This document shows positions 6,569-6,994 of a stretch of DNA of 6,994 bases, one piece after another. Position numbers and translations under genes: made by a program. The stretch's first letter is position 1. Every line of letters starts with the position of its first letter. Source of the DNA: a bacterium (lineage in GTDB: Bacteria; Caldisericota; Caldisericia; B22-G15). The notes under the pieces were generated by a model. It worked only from the letters and a program-made list of their open reading frames with translations. It had not been told where the DNA came from and did not search any database. The stretch covers positions 1-6,994 of the forward strand of contig JAAYUH010000054.1 of the NCBI GenBank assembly GCA_012517755.1. Reading direction: 5' to 3'.

Positions 6569-6582
6569 ATTTTTAAAAAAAA

Positions 6583-6994
6583 TTAAATATCTGTATCTCT
6601 TGAAACTTCATCAATTGATTCATCAAGAATTTCAACAATCTTTTCTATATCTTCATCTTCAATTACAAGTGGAGGAGCAATATATGTTTTATCAACAGAT
6701 GCTCTACAAAGATAAAGACCTCTTTTAAAAGCCGCTTCTTCCACTTTCATTGCGAATTTAAGATTTGACGGTATTCTTTCTTTTGTTTCTTTATTTTTTA
6801 CATATTCAATAGCCCAATGAAATCCTATCCCTCTTACATCACCTACTCTCTTGTGTTTAGTCAATTCTTTTAATAATTTTCCTAATTTTTCTCCTTTTTC
6901 TTTTGCTCTTAAATATAATTTTTCACTTTCAATTAATTCGATATTTTTTAAAGCAGCTACTGTTGATAAACAATGTCCTCCAAATGTATGTCCA
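6583..6994 (-). CDS. Class III PLP-dependent aminotransferase (C-terminal part, runs off window)
   Basis: The frame is open from the window edge to TAA at 6585-6583, giving 136 C-terminal residues. The first is G in GHTFGGHCLSTVAALKNIE, the class III aminotransferase block whose threonine contacts the PLP phosphate of the partner subunit. Next come VGDVRGIGFHWAIEYVKNKE, with the family's VRGxG strand, and YIAPPLVIEDEDIEKIVEIL, the typical C-terminal small-domain end. The catalytic lysine is upstream, outside the window. An internal ATG (6864) is not the start because similarity continues through it. The fold resembles omega-amino acid:pyruvate-type enzymes. In this setting a beta- or omega-amino acid intermediate of lysine breakdown is a plausible substrate, but that is inference from neighbourhood. 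It probably belongs to a separate upstream transcript, since a promoter lies in the 67-bp gap after it. Confidence 0.85.
   Translation of the reverse strand, partial: GHTFGGHCLSTVAALKNIELIESEKLYLRAKEKGEKLGKLLKELTKHKRVGDVRGIGFHWAIEYVKNKETKERIPSNLKFAMKVEEAAFKRGLYLCRASVDKTYIAPPLVIEDEDIEKIVEILDESIDEVSRDTDI

Noticed and set aside
6547..6574. Rho-independent terminator after the aminotransferase gene
   Set aside because: The stem has only five perfect pairs, two of them G-C, with an 8-base loop. In such AT-rich DNA this is not convincing, so it is listed only as an alternative reading of the dyad.
1..6994. CRISPR array, tRNA, rRNA, riboswitch or insertion sequence
   Set aside because: Reading through the window I saw no regularly spaced repeats, transposase motifs, terminal inverted repeats with target duplications, or structured RNA landmarks. 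Apart from the 67-bp gap it is packed with genes, and the kamD-kamE spacer (12 bp) is too short for a B12 riboswitch.

Overview
This AT-rich window (roughly 28-30% G+C by eye) carries the core of a lysine-fermentation gene cluster, all on the minus strand. The content points to an anaerobic, amino-acid-fermenting bacterium. Low-GC Firmicutes, Fusobacteria and Thermotogota-like lineages are all possible, and the sequence alone does not let me choose. The ribosome binding sites (GGAGG-type) and the TATAAT-type promoter are bacterial.

In transcription order (high to low coordinates): (1) the C-terminal 136 residues of a class III PLP aminotransferase (6994-6583); (2) a 67-bp gap holding an extended -10 promoter and two dyads; (3) a PAS / NtrC-type AAA+ / Fis-type HTH regulator whose AAA+ domain has lost the sigma-54 contact loop and catalytic residues (6515-5220); (4) kdd, 3,5-diaminohexanoate dehydrogenase (5223-4177); (5) kamA, lysine 2,3-aminomutase (4180-2900); (6) kamB, P-loop component of the putative lysine 5,6-aminomutase reactivase (2931-1945); (7) kamD, lysine 5,6-aminomutase alpha subunit (1943-399); (8) the first 128 residues of kamE, the B12-binding beta subunit (386-1, running off the window). 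From the regulator to kamE the genes overlap or lie within 12 bp of each other, so they almost certainly form one transcript. No stretch over 300 bp lacks a gene.

The enzymes act in series. KamA turns L-lysine into L-beta-lysine, KamDE moves the terminal amino group to give 3,5-diaminohexanoate, and Kdd oxidatively deaminates that to 5-amino-3-oxohexanoate. KamB probably services the B12 enzyme. The downstream enzymes Kce and Kal, and the usual KamB partner KamC, are not in the window.

The most unusual element is the regulator. It keeps a RocR-like PAS sensor and an intact DNA-binding helix-turn-helix. Its AAA+ core lacks the GAFTGA loop, both Walker B acids and the arginine-finger positions, so it is unlikely to drive sigma-54 transcription. 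It seems to be transcribed from a sigma-70-type extended -10 promoter, as a leaderless or near-leaderless mRNA, with a dyad placed where an activator or autoregulator could sit.
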